DNA of 64,000 nt from Helianthus annuus (taxonomy: Eukaryota; Streptophyta; Magnoliopsida; Asterales; Asteraceae): the NCBI RefSeq assembly GCF_002127325.2, contig NC_035436.2, positions 18,238,205 through 18,302,204 of the forward strand, written 5' to 3'. Each line of letters opens with the position of its first letter. The first letter of the stretch is position 1. Position numbers and translations under genes: made by a program. The notes beneath the pieces were generated by a model, which saw nothing but the letters and a program-made list of their open reading frames with translations, searched no databases and was not told where the DNA came from. Below, in pieces: positions 21,668 to 33,884 of this stretch.

Positions 21668-24600
21668 ATGGACGAGGAATTTTATAACGCATTCGCTACC
21701 CCGGTTACCCCGATCACTCTAGCACAAAACACGATGTTGGAAAATGAAACGGGGACTATGCAAAAACCGCCTAAGCACATGAACATTGAAGAGTATAAGG
21801 GTTGGGAAGGACGTTTTGAGAACTGGGTACAAGCAAACTATTTAGATGCTTGGGAATGTGTTGAAACAAAATACGTTAGACCGACAAGTGACGATGAAGA
21901 GGAAATTGAAATCAAAGATATGAGCATTGATGATAAAAAGAAATATAAGAATGAAAAAATGATGCTAAGTCTATTACAACAAGCTGTAAAAGAAGATATC
22001 ATGATTCTATTGCAACATAATGGAAGTGCTTATTCGATTTGGAAAGCTCTAAAATCAAAATTTGTTGGAAGTCAAGAGATGGTTAAGAACAAGAAATCAC
22101 TTTTGAAGAAAGAGTTTGATCTCTTTCGTGGTTTGAAGAATGAGAGCACAAAGCAGATAATCGAAAGATACTGCAATTTGTTGGTAAACATGAGGAGAGT
22201 GAGCATCAACAAAGACAATGAAGAACTGATAGAGAAGCTAGCTGATGCATTGCCACACGAGACTTGGGGCACATACCTCATGATGCTAAGGAACAAGAAA
22301 GGTTTTAGCAATCTGACCCTTAGCAAGTTTATTGAAAAGATTGAGGCTCAGGAGATGAACAGAGAAAGATATCAAGAATGAAAGATTTTGACGGAGAACA
22401 AGACATTGGGCTGTATTACAAAGCTGGGCTAAATGACAAATCTACCAATTTGTCACCAAAGATAGAAACTGCTTTTAATGCAAAAAGTTCATCTGGAAGT
22501 TCATCTAAAGGATCAAATAGCAATACCAGTTTTTCATCATATCCATCTTTTGATCCAAACATTTCAACAAAGAAAAATGGAAAGAAGCTTCAGTGCAACA
22601 TTGTTTTGAATCTTGAGGATGATCAAGATTCTACAGAAGAAATTGCAAAGAGCCATATGTCTTTGTTGGGAACTGTGTTGGAATCATATGGAAGTTTTGT
22701 TGCAGGTCGGATCGGAAATCCAATGCTTACAAAAGAGGATTACGATCAGATCGATGCTGAAGAAATGGAATTAATGGATATAAAATGGTGTTTGGCTAGT
22801 GTGCTGAGACGAGCTGAGAAATTTAAGCAGATCACAGGAAGAGATGATCTGCGTGAGGCTATTGTTTCTACTTTAGGTTTTGATAAATCTAAAGTCACTT
22901 GTTTTCGTTGCAGGGAAAAAGGACACTTCAAGAGGGAGTGCACTAATCGCGAAGCAAGTGGAGCTCAAAATCCATTCAACAACAATGATTACTACCGAAA
23001 GGCAATATACCATCAAGTTGCTCAACAATCACATCAATAAGAACCGCAAGTTGCACATGGGAGAAAAGTCATAGAAGAATCGTCAAAGAGAGCGTGTATG
23101 GTGAATCAAGATGAAAAGAAGCCATCAACAGGATTTAACTGGGACAAATATATACCAGCTGATGGTAAAGCATGTTTGATAGATCAAGATGATGAAAAGT
23201 TACCTGAAGGCTTTAACTGGGAAGGTTTTAGTTGGGATGATTATGATCCTAACAAAACTTCAAGTCACCAAGCATTTGTTGCTCGTATTGAAGAAGATAG
23301 TGATGATGATGGTACTGAGTATTATGCAAAAAGAATGGCACAACACTTGAAGATGATGGCAGAAAGTGATAGTGAAGATGAGAAAGCTAAGAAGAAAAAG
23401 AAAAAGGTAAAAACACCAGTCAGCAGTGATGATGAGGATGTTCCAGTGGTGAGAAGAAAAGTAAAAGAAGTTCCAGCTTTCAAAATTAACGAAGAAGCTG
23501 TTGCAAAGAAGAGTCCAGTGATTTGTGAAAATTGTGAAGCAATGAAGAAACAAAACAGTTCGTTGATTCACAACATGAACAGATTGAAGGAGTCTTATAA
23601 TGTGCTGAACAAAGCAATGAATATGTACAATGATACAAGTGAAGAACAGGCAACAGCAATGAAGACACTTCAAGGAGCGTTCATGATTAAACAGAAAGTT
23701 GTGAACAACTACATTGAGAAGTGTGCTGCTCTAGAACAAAAAATGGAGGGTCAAAGAATTGAAACTGAAAGAGTTAATCGTTTGTTGAAAAGTTACTCAT
23801 GTACTTCTTATGTCATTGACAGGATTTATCCAACTGTTGAAGCCATTTGAAGATGATGAAGTAACTGAAGAACAGAAGGTTTCTGAAGAAAAAACTTCTG
23901 AGAAGAAGAACGATAAGAAGAATGACACAAAGAAAAAGACTGACAAGAAAAATTCTGGTAAGAAACAAGGTGTCAGCTATAACAAGTGTCCACCCCCGCT
24001 GGAAAATGGATATTTGCCCAGAAATCCAAATTCTGAAAGAATTTAAAAGGCTACAAACTTACAATGGGAGTCAGAGTCCTCAGTCAATTTGCCAGAAAGT
24101 ACTGATGTCACGTTTACATCGTCTGACACTGATCAACAATCTCAATTGATGAAGAAAGTGGTGGATCATGTGTTAGATAATGATGAAACTGAGGAGTCAA
24201 AGTCGGAGTCTATGTTGGAGTCAAAGTCTGAGTCCAGCACTCCGGGTCAAAATGAAAAACAGGGCAAAAGAGTTTATGATAAAGAATTCATGTTATCAAA
24301 ATCTAATTTGAATGATGAAACATTTAAAGTGGCATATACTTTAAATGATTCGGACAAATTATATTCTGATGAGGAATTTCCAATAAGAGGTGTTAAACAA
24401 GAAATGATCAAAAAGGTTTTCAAACTAACAGAAATTAATATTTCTGAAATAAAAGATGAAAATCTTACAAGAAAACCAAGACCTTACACCTCAAGAGTTC
24501 AACAACGTCTAAACAAGAAAAAGAATTACAGTTCTGGTTTTGGTTATCAAAAGAAACCAAATCATAACGGTAACTTCAAAAAGAAAGGGTTAGGTTTTAC

Positions 24601-25385
24601 TCCAACAGAAAAATGAAAAATATGTTCGAGATTTTAAATGAAAAAGTACATTTGTTTCAGGTACAACTTCTGAAGAAGAAAAAGAAAAGTTGTTCAGAAA
24701 GCAGTCAAACAAAGATTTCCTTGCAATGAAGCAAGAAGAGATGAAGACTGTTGATCAGAAGAAGAAAACTCGAACCTGTTTCAAATGTGGAAAAAATGGT
24801 CATATTGCCATGAACTGTTTTCAGACCAATCAATCCAAACAGGGAGTTTCTAAAATGAAAGAGAAAGTGGTTGAGTTTGAACCACCAATTGATAGAACCA
24901 AATTATTCAAAAATTCAAAATTTGAAATTGGTGAATGTTCAAACAGGTTTTACAAGAAGAGACCTAAATCTGACAACCAGAAATGGGTTGTTAAGAAGGC
25001 TGGTAATAGTTCTAGCGATGATTCTGATAGGTCAAAATCAAAGGAGCTATTTTCTGGTAATGAATCTGATTCCACAAAATCAGAGAAGCCACAGGTTGAG
25101 AAAAATGGTGAAAAATCAGTTCCGACTGTGGATGATGAGAATTTTCCACCACTTCGGGCTGAAAATTTTAAGAAGAAAATTGGTAAAATTGAGATTTCAA
25201 ACCAATTTTATTCTGACAAAAAGGTTTTTGATGTTGAAAAGGCTTTTAACCCCAAAATGAAACACATTTTTGGAAAAATGATTGACAGAAAAGTCAAAGG
25301 GGTTAAAGAGTTTTATGAGAAGAAGTTGGAAGGTAAGAAACCGAGTGTTGGTAACTCGGTATCACCCAAGGTTGGTCAGGCTTAG
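21668..25385 (+). pseudogene. Large decayed Copia gag
   Basis: The first block (21668-22381, MDEEFYNAFATP start) is a Copia gag domain with the YKGWEGRFENW and AYSIWKALKSKFVG segments. It runs into a frame change overlapping ATGA at 22378. The second block (22378-23040) has a knuckle CFRCREKGHFKREC and ends in an in-frame TAA; 23098-23850 continues the same frame with FNWEGFSWDDYDP and acidic/Lys-rich stretches. The frame changes again near 23810-23850, another TAA lies at 24044-24046, and a last block (24690-25385) is in the third frame with a second knuckle CFKCGKNGHIAMNC. At least two nonsense codons and three frame changes show that it is dead. No pol follows. Confidence 0.8.
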
Positions 25386-26460
25386 GTGGATATTTTCTTT
25401 GATTAAAAACCTGACTTGCCGGAGTTCCCTGGTTGGTAAGAGTGGAACATGAATCGGCATCATTCTTTGTATTTGGTTGATAATTTTTTAAGTGGTAAAT
25501 CAACGACATTAAGTTGCACTTGATTTCTTACAAGTGGTATAGAGGTTTGTTCTTACAAAGTGATTAATCAAGGTCATAAATTTGAACTTGATGTAATCCT
25601 CATATAAGTGTTTGAAAAGCAATATGATGAACCCTGAACCTACATGTGGTAAAATCAACAAAACTTATTTTCTGGAAAAACCATTTTGATTAAAACAAAC
25701 TTAAGTGTTTTGAAATCTTAATGGGAAAATAGTTTGTTGTAAGGGGGAGTTCTGATTGTTTATGTCAAGTGGATGGCGAATTGAGGCTTGAAACAACAGT
25801 TGTCATATTTCTGTATAGTTTGTTTTAAAATTTCTTTAAATATGTTTGCATTTTAGGGGGAGTAAAAATTTCAGAAAATCCAAAAACATTAGAAATTTGA
25901 AAAAGTAAAAAACATGATAAAATCAAAAAATGATTTTTGTTGTGAAAAAGAGGAAATGATAGTACATCAGTGGACTATCATAACATGCTAAAGATATGAA
26001 AAGACAAAAATGTGTTAAACAATCTCACTGTGGATGTGTCAGTAGGTTTTTGCACATTCAGTAAATTGTTTTCGAGATAAATTCAAACTTGCTTATCTTG
26101 TGGGTAACATTTCTTGGATATATGGGTAACCCCCGAAATCTTGTTTGAAAGGTCCCTCTTTCTGAGATACTAGGTATTTATACTCAGTGATATCTGGGGT
26201 ATTATCCCGGGACTTCTGATTTTGCGGAAGCAATGGCTTAGTCCCCGTATAATACTTTGCAAATTGCTTGAAATATAGCGCCCCCTCAGCATAAGAAATG
26301 ATGAAACATTGAAAAATGCTAATCATGTGCTGTTGAAGAAAAGATCCTCTAAAGGGGACACACCAAAAGTCGAACCGTCATCTCTCTGCTGAACGGAAGT
26401 TCTGACCTGAGCTCTCACGGTTTCGCATCTAAACCCTTTACAGATATCATCTGTGGTATA
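25386..26460. other. 3' non-coding part of the Copia-type element and unresolved junction
   Basis: No ORF supported. Contains the two AAGGGGGAG / TTAGGGGGAG purine runs and AT-rich DNA. From about 26090 the sequence changes character, and it may belong either to the Copia 3' region or to the interrupted minus-strand LTR. Confidence 0.4.
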
Positions 26461-27871
26461 CTCACCTGTAAGACTGAATATTGGGATCTGGATCGGGTGG
26501 TAATCCGATCGGGTGGTAACCCGATCGGACGGTAGTCCGTTCCGACGGTCTGATCGTTCTAACACTGGTTTTTGTTTGGGGTGTTGTAGTTTTGAATGAG
26601 ACGTTTTGATGTCTTGTTTGTACAACGGAACCCTTATCTCGTTCCCAGTGAGCTGACCGGACAGGAATCACCCTGGTCCGAACAATTCCCGGTTCGATTT
26701 GGTTGTTCATGTTCAAACCCGAAATCACATCTTGTGAATAAAATCCAGATCTTGAACCAACACATCACAAGAAAGAGTAGAGGGTTAGAACAAGCTCCGA
26801 TTTCTATCGGTTTTGAGTGCATTGAGTGTAAAAGAGTTGAAAGAAAGTTGGACAACCATCTTTCAATCCTTTTCACCATGAATATGTTCAGACCTTATGA
26901 AAGATCTTTGTTTATTTGCGTGGAAATCGTTCAGATCTAAGTTGTTCTTGGTGGATTGAAGCCAAAACATGAAGTTCCTAAGAACACCATGATGACATCA
27001 TCCTAGAACACCTCAAATCTAGTGATTTCACGGTTAAAAATTAAGATTCAAAAGATAGAAAGGTGTAGGAGTGCGCGTAGATTAAGAAAGTACAAGATTT
27101 AGGTTGAAAACTTACAAGAATCGCGAGAAATCTAAAGAAAAGTGGGCAAGAAGTGCTGGTCGGACGAGAGGTGCAGAAAAAGGTAAGTTTGTGATGTTGA
27201 CAGGGGTATTTATAGGGTTTCCATAAAAGGAAAAGGGGAAGAGATGGCTGGTCGATCGGGTGGCAACCCGATCGGGTGGCTGCTCGATCGAGTGGCACCT
27301 CCATCGAGGCAACTCGATCGGGTGGCAGCTCGATCGGCTGGCCACTCGATTGGAGTGAACGGCGCGATGGGTTTTGCGATTTTGATTCGAGTGCCGAGCG
27401 TTGCGATGCGGTTCAAGCGAGCGATGCGATAGATTTACTTATCAAATTACTTTTAATCCCAACCACTATATCAACATACAAGTATCCTTACTTAATGTTC
27501 GTTTAGCGTTTGCGGTTCGATTGCGATTGCGTTTTCGATTGCGTTTCGATTAATCACCACAATAACATAAATAACATGCACAAATAACACCTAAAAGGGC
27601 ACACGCACATATAAGAACAATAACCAGAATGCGTAATTCGAGCTGCGAGTGCGATAGCGATAAGCGATAAACGATAAATCATGCGATTAATATGCGATTA
27701 TTAATAGATACTCCACGTAATACAACTAATGCGATAATAATAAAATTAGACTAATTACAAGTCAAAGAAGTCAAGACAGGAATTGAGCAAGGAGTGACAG
27801 ATCGCAATTAGCAATGTTGTCTTCCTTTAACTTCATTCTTGACTTTGACTTTCGAAACACGGGGTGTTACA

Positions 27872-30860
27872 GGTTACATTATCCTTGTTGTGATTTTTGA
27901 CCAAAACACCACTAACCACCACTACCCCCACAACCACCATCACTGACCACCAACACCCACATACCAGAATATTCCCCTGCCGCTACTGCCCCCGAAAGTT
28001 CCTTTCTCCCCAGGCCCTCGCCGGCCATCAAAATGCGCACAAAGGGTTTTAACTTACCTATTATAATGTTTTTCTAACAACAAATTTGATATAATAAAGA
28101 TAACCATTCTGAGTGATCAAAGATAAAACTTAATAATTGTTCTTGAATTTCTCATTTTTGTTAGATATTTAATGTTTTTCGATGTCACATATAAAACTAG
28201 AAGATATAAAGAAATATTTCTGTTACCTTTTTGTTTATATTTCTACATAATCAAGATCCAAATAGTTATTCAATAAAGGCATTAAACATTGTCAAATAAA
28301 GTTGAGGAAAGACCTATTGTATTTTATTACGCTCCTCACCTGACTCGACCCGAATGACGACCGACTTGAAAATTCTAACGTTGGGTAGTGAAAGATTCTA
28401 AGACCGAAAAAAACAGATCCCATTGAAAAAGTCCTGAGTCCGCCACTGCCTGCACCACTTTTCCAACCACAACCAACCCACCACTTCCACTTCCCTTTTG
28501 TATCCTCCAGCCACCACAAACCTCAATTTCAATCACTCGCACCATCACCTACATCACCTCTATAGTAGTCGCATCTGCAACAATCCAATTTTCACACAAA
28601 ATTAGTCATGGAACAACTCAGAAATGTTATTGAACTCCTCACCGGTGTTTTCCTTATTCACCTTTCCTTGGAGGGGGATACTTGAAGCTTTTGGGGTGGG
28701 ATCGGGTTGACATGAAGAAGAAGATCACATATTTATTAGCAAGGGCATTCTAGTCATTCCACACCTATTTAACACCAAAAATTAACCTTCATCCATGTTA
28801 AAGACTATTCGAGAAACGAGTGTGCAAAAGTTTGGAAGTATAGGTAAAATTTCACCAAACCACACAAACAATCGATGATTTTCTCTAAATATATTATGGA
28901 CATGTTCTTTCCATCAAAAAGGGGTATGCTTTTTAGACTTTATTTAATCACCTTAAAAGTTAAATTATAAACTATTTATATCGTACTTATTTGATTTCAT
29001 CTTACTTTTGATCTATAACTTGCATTAAGGCTCTACGCTTTACGACAGACAGGATTGTTAAAATGAACAAAAAGTAGACATACAATGGTTAAACCAGGCA
29101 CGCCTGTTGCGAGACGTTAACACGCAAAAATTAGACCGAAACGTAAAACATAGAAAAATAACTAAGTCGACTTAGAACCACACACGTTGTGACGAGGCCA
29201 CTGAACGAGAACAAGGTAAATGTAAAAATGTTGAACCACATACACGTTGCAATGTTTTAAGTCACAAAATTTAGACCGAAATGTTAAACTAAAAATTTAT
29301 AAAAAATTAAAAGTATAAGAGACCAAAGTTGAAGTGGAAATGTGTTGGGGTTAAATGTAAAATAATATTTTATGACAAATTTATAAAAGATGAAAAGTAA
29401 AGGTTAAAAGTAATATAACTGGAAAAAAATAAAAAATAAAAAGAAATATTCACAAACTACATTATACAACCTTTAATAATTATTTAACGGTTTATTTGGG
29501 CATATTTACTGGTTTATTTGGTCTTAACTGTTTTTTTAGACCATATATTGGCTTATTTAACCCTCTATTCTACAAGATCAATGCAAGCATTTTTAATTCG
29601 TTTATCCAATTCTCATAGATATGTGTGCGGAGAATGCAAAAAGTGTGATTTGTATATAGGCAATTACGTGATAGTGTACAAACCACAAAAACAAAATAAG
29701 CAATTAACCTTTAACCTTTAATTAAAACCTGAAATCTAGGATCGTCGGTTTTTTCTAATCTGTTTTCACAAACAATTTTTGATTTGCAATCATGTTAGTT
29801 AAGTTAGATAATTAAAAACAATCAACCAAATCTTTGAATTTATACTTCTGTAACTTAGTTTAATTTAGTCATATAGATAACCATTTAGATAACACATTTT
29901 CTACAAACTCCATGTGTTCGATATCCACTTACCGCTAGCTATTAGTAGTAATTCCATTAAATTTTATTGTGTCAAATAGGAAAAGATACACCAAAAAATG
30001 GTGAACCCCGCACGCACGTTGCGGCGTGTCTTGCAAAATTTAGAACGAAACATAAAATGAATAACTTGTGAAAGATAGAAAATTATGAGAGGCGAAAGAT
30101 GAAAATAAAAAAAGTGTTAAGATTAAATTGCAAAAAGATGAAAAGAATTAGGTTAGAAATGAAAAATCAATGTTTTTTTTTGAAAAACTTCCCATACATA
30201 GGGTACAACTTCATAAAACAACATATAGTTGCTAATTTATAGTTTATAACTAGTGCGTAAAAATTAAATCCTACAAACGGGTGGCGTCGGTTCGTCTTGA
30301 ATGGGACGCAAGGTTTTACCGATTATTCCACTGTCGTGCCTTCGGACGTGTGGAGGCCAGGTTTCCGTTATAAAAAAATGCCGGCCACAGCGCCCGGTGT
30401 CACGGTGGTTGACACGTCGTTCCTTGCCCTTAAAAAAAAAAAAAAAGAAAAAAAAGCGATCGGTCACTTAAAAGTTACCATCATTCTGTATGGCCCAAAA
30501 CTTTAAGATCACCGCACGGTTTATTATGTGTAGGGCCAACGCAACCTTGTTGGAGGCCTAAAACAAAATAAAAATTAGGGGCCCTTCCAAAGAGAAGACT
30601 CGGTCCACCAGTTTTGAGCTATATTTTTGACATATTTGAGCAGTTAAGAGATTAAAAAATTCAAAAGGGTGAAGACATTAGCTTGTCACCAACCATAACC
30701 CAAACATTATTATGCAGTTTGTGTTTGAATTATGGAAAATAATCAAAGCTCATAAGACCAATGGCGAATTTGAAATTTCTACAAATATTTTATTTACTGT
30801 AAATAAAATTAAATTCGTAAATATAAGTTTCTCAAATACTTTATAATCACAATCTACTAT
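27872..30860. other. Intergenic, repeat-derived; no gene supported
   Basis: Starts with CCACCACTACC-type low complexity. The rest is AT-rich. Several blocks (near 29095-29135, 29180-29280 and 30005-30060) repeat a pattern of CGTTGCG-type GC-rich words followed by AAATTTAGACCGAAACGTAAA, the look of Helitron-tail-derived DNA on the minus strand. A short ATG frame at 28608 (25 codons) cannot be assigned. An A-rich run lies near 30432-30450. Confidence 0.4.
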
Positions 30861-30864
30861 TTAA

Positions 30865-31198
30865 GGTCCCCTGTAGTGGGGCGCTTTGTGGCTGGAGAGC
30901 GCCAAATGGCGCCTTGCACACCACGACGGTGGGCTTTATGGGGCAAAAAAAATCGTGCAGCGCTATATCCTTCGCGACGTTATGGAGGGAAGTTTCAAAC
31001 CTTTGACCAATCAAAAATAGTTAATGTTTTTTTAATTAATTAATAAAAATGAAAATTAATAATTAGGTAATGATGGGTAGGGGTTTTATGACTACTTGCT
31101 CTAGTGATATAACGGCCCATAAAGTCCCTGTGTGACTTGGCACGACACGACACGTGTCGCATAACGCCCACAAAGGGGCTTTATGAGTACGGATGGCC
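30865..31198. mobile_element. Candidate Tourist-like MITE
   Basis: About 334 bp with imperfect inverted ends (GGTCCCCTGTAGTGGGGC on the left, GTACGGATGGCC on the right, and inner GGGGCGCTTTGTGG against CACAAAGGGGCTTTATG), flanked on both sides by TTAA. The length and TTA/TAA-like flanks fit PIF/Harbinger MITEs, but the ends are only partly complementary. Confidence 0.4.
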
Positions 31199-31432
31199 TT
31201 AATAAGTGGAGCAGATGTTATGATGTTTTTCACCCAAAATAACTATGCTTTCTAAACTGTTAAAGAGGCATTTTTTTTTTATTTTTTTAATCGTTTGCTT
31301 TAGATTATTGTTTAATTTGTTGACGGTAATTCAAAAACAATATCCAAATTCACTAGTTCGAGTTTGCGTCTAAAACTATCGAAATCTAAACCAACAACAT
31401 CATCCTTGTTATATCTAAAACTAGCAGCCATC

Positions 31433-31440
31433 TATAAATA
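31433..31440 (+). promoter_or_regulatory. TATA box of the Kunitz inhibitor gene
   Basis: TATAAATA lies 37 bp upstream of the ATG at 31477, which allows a short 5' UTR. Confidence 0.65.
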
Positions 31441-31476
31441 GCTTTTAATCTACATCATTCATCAACACTTCTAAAG

Positions 31477-32055
31477 ATGAACACAATCATCTTAATAATA
31501 ATCTCCCTTTCATTCATCATCTTGGCAGCCAATTCAGCTCCTACTCCTGCTTCGGTGCTCGATATCCATGGAAAACACCTCCGCACAGGGGCCGAATACA
31601 TAGCTAGGCTATTAAACGGTAGATCAGATGGCGGACTCTATGTGATGGAGCACGGGAAAAAGCCTTGTTCACCTGATGTAGTAGCAATCTATAACCAAGA
31701 GGAGGGTCTCCCGTTGACTTTCACTCCGGTCAACCCCAAGAAAGGCGTGATCCGTCTTTACACAGATGTTAACATAAAGTTCTCAGGCTCCAACAGTTGT
31801 AATGTGTCAAATGTATGGAGGTTGAATTATGATATAGGTATGGAGCAGTATGTTGTGATGGTAGGAGGTGTAGAAGGGAACCCAGGGCCGGAAACATTGA
31901 TGAACTGGTTTAATATTGAGAAAACTAACGACGGTTATAAGCTTGTGTTCTGCAATGTTAGATGTATGGGTGTGGGAATAGTTCAAGACAAAGATGGTTG
32001 GCAGCATTTGGCACTCAGCAATGACCCGTTGTCTTTCGCCTTCGCCCCTATTTAA
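31477..32055 (+). CDS. Kunitz-type (miraculin-like) protease inhibitor
   Basis: An intronless 192-residue protein, normal length for the soybean trypsin inhibitor (Kunitz) family. Residues 1-20 form a signal peptide (hydrophobic IILIIISLSFIILA, likely cleavage near NSA-P), so it is secreted or vacuolar. The mature start VLDIHGKHLRTGAEY fits the family signature. Four cysteines (C64, C108, C159, C163) fit the two conserved disulfides. The family beta-trefoil blocks GGVEGNPGPET, NWFNIEK and YKLVFC are present. In the reactive-loop region it reads VNPKKGVIRLYTDVNIKF, as in miraculin-like members, so trypsin inhibition is not certain. Family members act in defence against herbivores and in stress responses. 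A TATA box precedes it, AATAAA follows at 32087, and a transposon sits 300 bp downstream. It looks intact. Confidence 0.93.
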   Translation: MNTIILIIISLSFIILAANSAPTPASVLDIHGKHLRTGAEYIARLLNGRSDGGLYVMEHGKKPCSPDVVAIYNQEEGLPLTFTPVNPKKGVIRLYTDVNIKFSGSNSCNVSNVWRLNYDIGMEQYVVMVGGVEGNPGPETLMNWFNIEKTNDGYKLVFCNVRCMGVGIVQDKDGWQHLALSNDPLSFAFAPI

Positions 32056-32086
32056 CTGCTAGTCTTATTATTCCATCAGTGCTCAG

Positions 32087-32092
32087 AATAAA
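32087..32092 (+). terminator. Polyadenylation signal of the Kunitz gene
   Basis: AATAAA lies 32 bp past the stop codon, with a second AATAAA about 20 bp further on. Its spacing suits a plant near-upstream element. Confidence 0.5.
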
Positions 32093-32160
32093 TTAAATAT
32101 GTAGTGCTCGAATAAATTATATATGTAACAATGTATGTGTTTGAAACTCATGTATACATC

Positions 32161-32186
32161 TATATATATATATATATATATATATA
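32161..32186. repeat. (TA)13 microsatellite
   Basis: Thirteen uninterrupted TA units in the 3' flank of the Kunitz gene. Confidence 0.95.
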
Positions 32187-32349
32187 ACAAGAAATAAGAG
32201 TGAAGACTGAAAATGGTCAATTAATAATTGATGTATCTATACTTTGCTTTCATTTATCTTATAGGGTCTGGTTGATTTTAAATATCTCATGTATGGGTTT
32301 AAAAGCTTATATATAGGATGCATAGCACTCAATTGTCTATTTATATAAA

Positions 32350-33875
32350 GAGTGAATTTCAATAATTGTCCTTTATCTTTATACTTATTTTCAGACGCTG
32401 TCCTTTATGTTCAAAATTGACGAGTTTTGTACGTTATGTTTTCAAATCATGCACGTTTTGTCCTTTAAGCCAAACTCAGTTAATTTTTTCTGTTAAATCT
32501 GATCATGTGATGAGGGCATTTTTGTCAATTCATATTTACAGGAACTAATTGTGTAGATAATTTAAACAACCAACCTTTTTAAAAAATAAAAAAAGACTTT
32601 AAAAAAAGGCACACCTTCTCCATCAAACACCACTACCAACACCTGCCACCACTAACTCCAGCCACTGCTAACACCGGCCACCGCCAACTCCGGCCAAAAT
32701 ACAAAGATTGTAGCTTGCGATTGTCTTCTCCGGCCAGAAATCAGATCAAGGTAACTTGGTGAGTTTAATCGACTCTAACGGAAATCAAGTCGGTGGTGGT
32801 GGCCGGTTTCAAACGAAGGGGCAGGGGTGGATTGTGGTTAAATGGTGGTGGTTGTCCGACGGGGGTGATGTGGTGGTGTACGGGTGTTTTGTGGTGGTCC
32901 GGTGGTGGGTTTTTCTTCTAGTTTGAAATAGAGCTACAACCATTTGGGTAGGTACATGGCTAATTGGCTATTGAAATCAGCAGACATGAATCATGTACGT
33001 GTAGATTAATAGTGGAATTGTATACAAACAATCATCAAACACTAAAATGGGTCTCAATTTGTCCTATTTTTCGGTGCAAAAACAGAGTTGTGTTCTTGAT
33101 TTTGAATACTCTGTTTAGGGTCTGGACTGGAAACAGCTTTAAACTAATATACAGGCATGATGTATTTTAAAAGTTAAGAAACAGCTTTAAATTAATGACA
33201 AGTGTTTTCCTATAAACCAGCAAAACAACACATAATTTTAGTCATTGAGTTGGTCAACGACTTCTTTCGATGTCTGCTGATTATTTTATAAAAGGGATGT
33301 GTAGATCGAAGAGCTTAGAGGCTTTTTTTGATAGTATATATTAAACTGCCAATTGTCTTTTAATCTACAGACTACATGCTATCATACAACATCCATCTCA
33401 TCTAACCCGACCCGATATCATACGATTACAAGTTAATAAAATATACCAATACTATTCACAAATTTCGTTACATAAACAACATATCGAAAGCAATATCAAA
33501 CGCAGTCGATCAGAACACGGCGTTGGAGAGAAAGCCGGAATTGCCAGTTGGTGGTGGCCAGAGTTGGCGGTGGCCGGAGTTAGCAGTGGCCGGAGTTGTT
33601 GGTGGTGGTGTTTGATGAAGATGGGCCTTTTTTTTAAAGTATTTTTTTTTATTTTTTAAAAGGGTTTGTTATTTATATTATCTACACAATTAATCCATGT
33701 AAATATGAATCGACAAAAATGATCAGATTTAACAGAAAAAATTAACTGAGTTTGGCTTAAAGGACAAAACGTGTATGATTTGAAAACATAAAATACAAAA
33801 CTCGTCAATTTTAAACATAAAGGACAACGTCTGAAAATGGGTATAAAGATAAAGAACAATTCTTGAAATTCACTC
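32350..33875. mobile_element. Non-autonomous Mutator-like element with long inverted ends and 9-bp TSD
   Basis: Termini GAGTGAATTTCAA ... TTGAAATTCACTC begin inverted arms of roughly 330 bp (about 32350-32700 against 33540-33875). Shared inner blocks include GACGAGTTTTGTA, ACGTTTTGTCCTTTAAGCC and CCGGCCACCGCCAACTC. The flanks are identical 9-mers, TTATATAAA at 32341-32349 and 33876-33884, which is the Mutator signature. The core encodes no transposase. The weak ORFs inside it are not supported. Confidence 0.9.
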
Positions 33876-33884
33876 TTATATAAA

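Larger units (their letters stand above)
20647..26450 (+). mobile_element. Copia-type gag-only (pol-less) element, 3' end not resolved
   Basis: A 454-bp LTR (20647-21100, TGTTGGTGC ... CCTACA) is followed by an initiator-Met PBS (TGGTATCAGAGCT at 21103) and a long, decayed gag region (21668-25385). No protease, integrase or RT is present. Polypurine-like AAGGGGGAG runs follow at 25741 and 25855. A very large gag with several knuckles, and more than one PPT-like run, recalls SIRE/Maximus-type elements (inference). I could not find the 3' LTR. The right boundary against the host LTR lies somewhere between about 25.9 and 26.46 kb. Confidence 0.65.
20088..27871 (-). mobile_element. Minus-strand Ty3 LTR (probably solo) split by a Copia insertion
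   Basis: In minus orientation it starts TGTAACACCCCG (27871) and ends GGGTGTGACA (20088). GGTTA lies immediately outside both ends (20083-20087 and 27872-27876), a perfect 5-bp target-site duplication, so these are the two ends of one insertion. The interior is interrupted by the Copia-type element at 20647 to about 26.4 kb. The 27.2 kb part holds a TATA box (CTATAAATACC on the minus strand, near 27210-27220) and a run of CGATCG-type motifs. No gag or pol of this element is present, hence a solo LTR is most likely. Confidence 0.75.

Noticed and set aside
31867..31896. GVEGNPGP in the Kunitz protein resembles a 2A ribosome-skipping motif
   Set aside because: GGVEGNPG is a usual block of plant Kunitz inhibitors. 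The Asp required at the start of the 2A core is Gly here, and the upstream context is not 2A-like.
32964..33170. ORF inside the Mutator-like element, considered as captured gene or transposase
   Set aside because: 68 codons with no transposase motif and no recognisable host protein.
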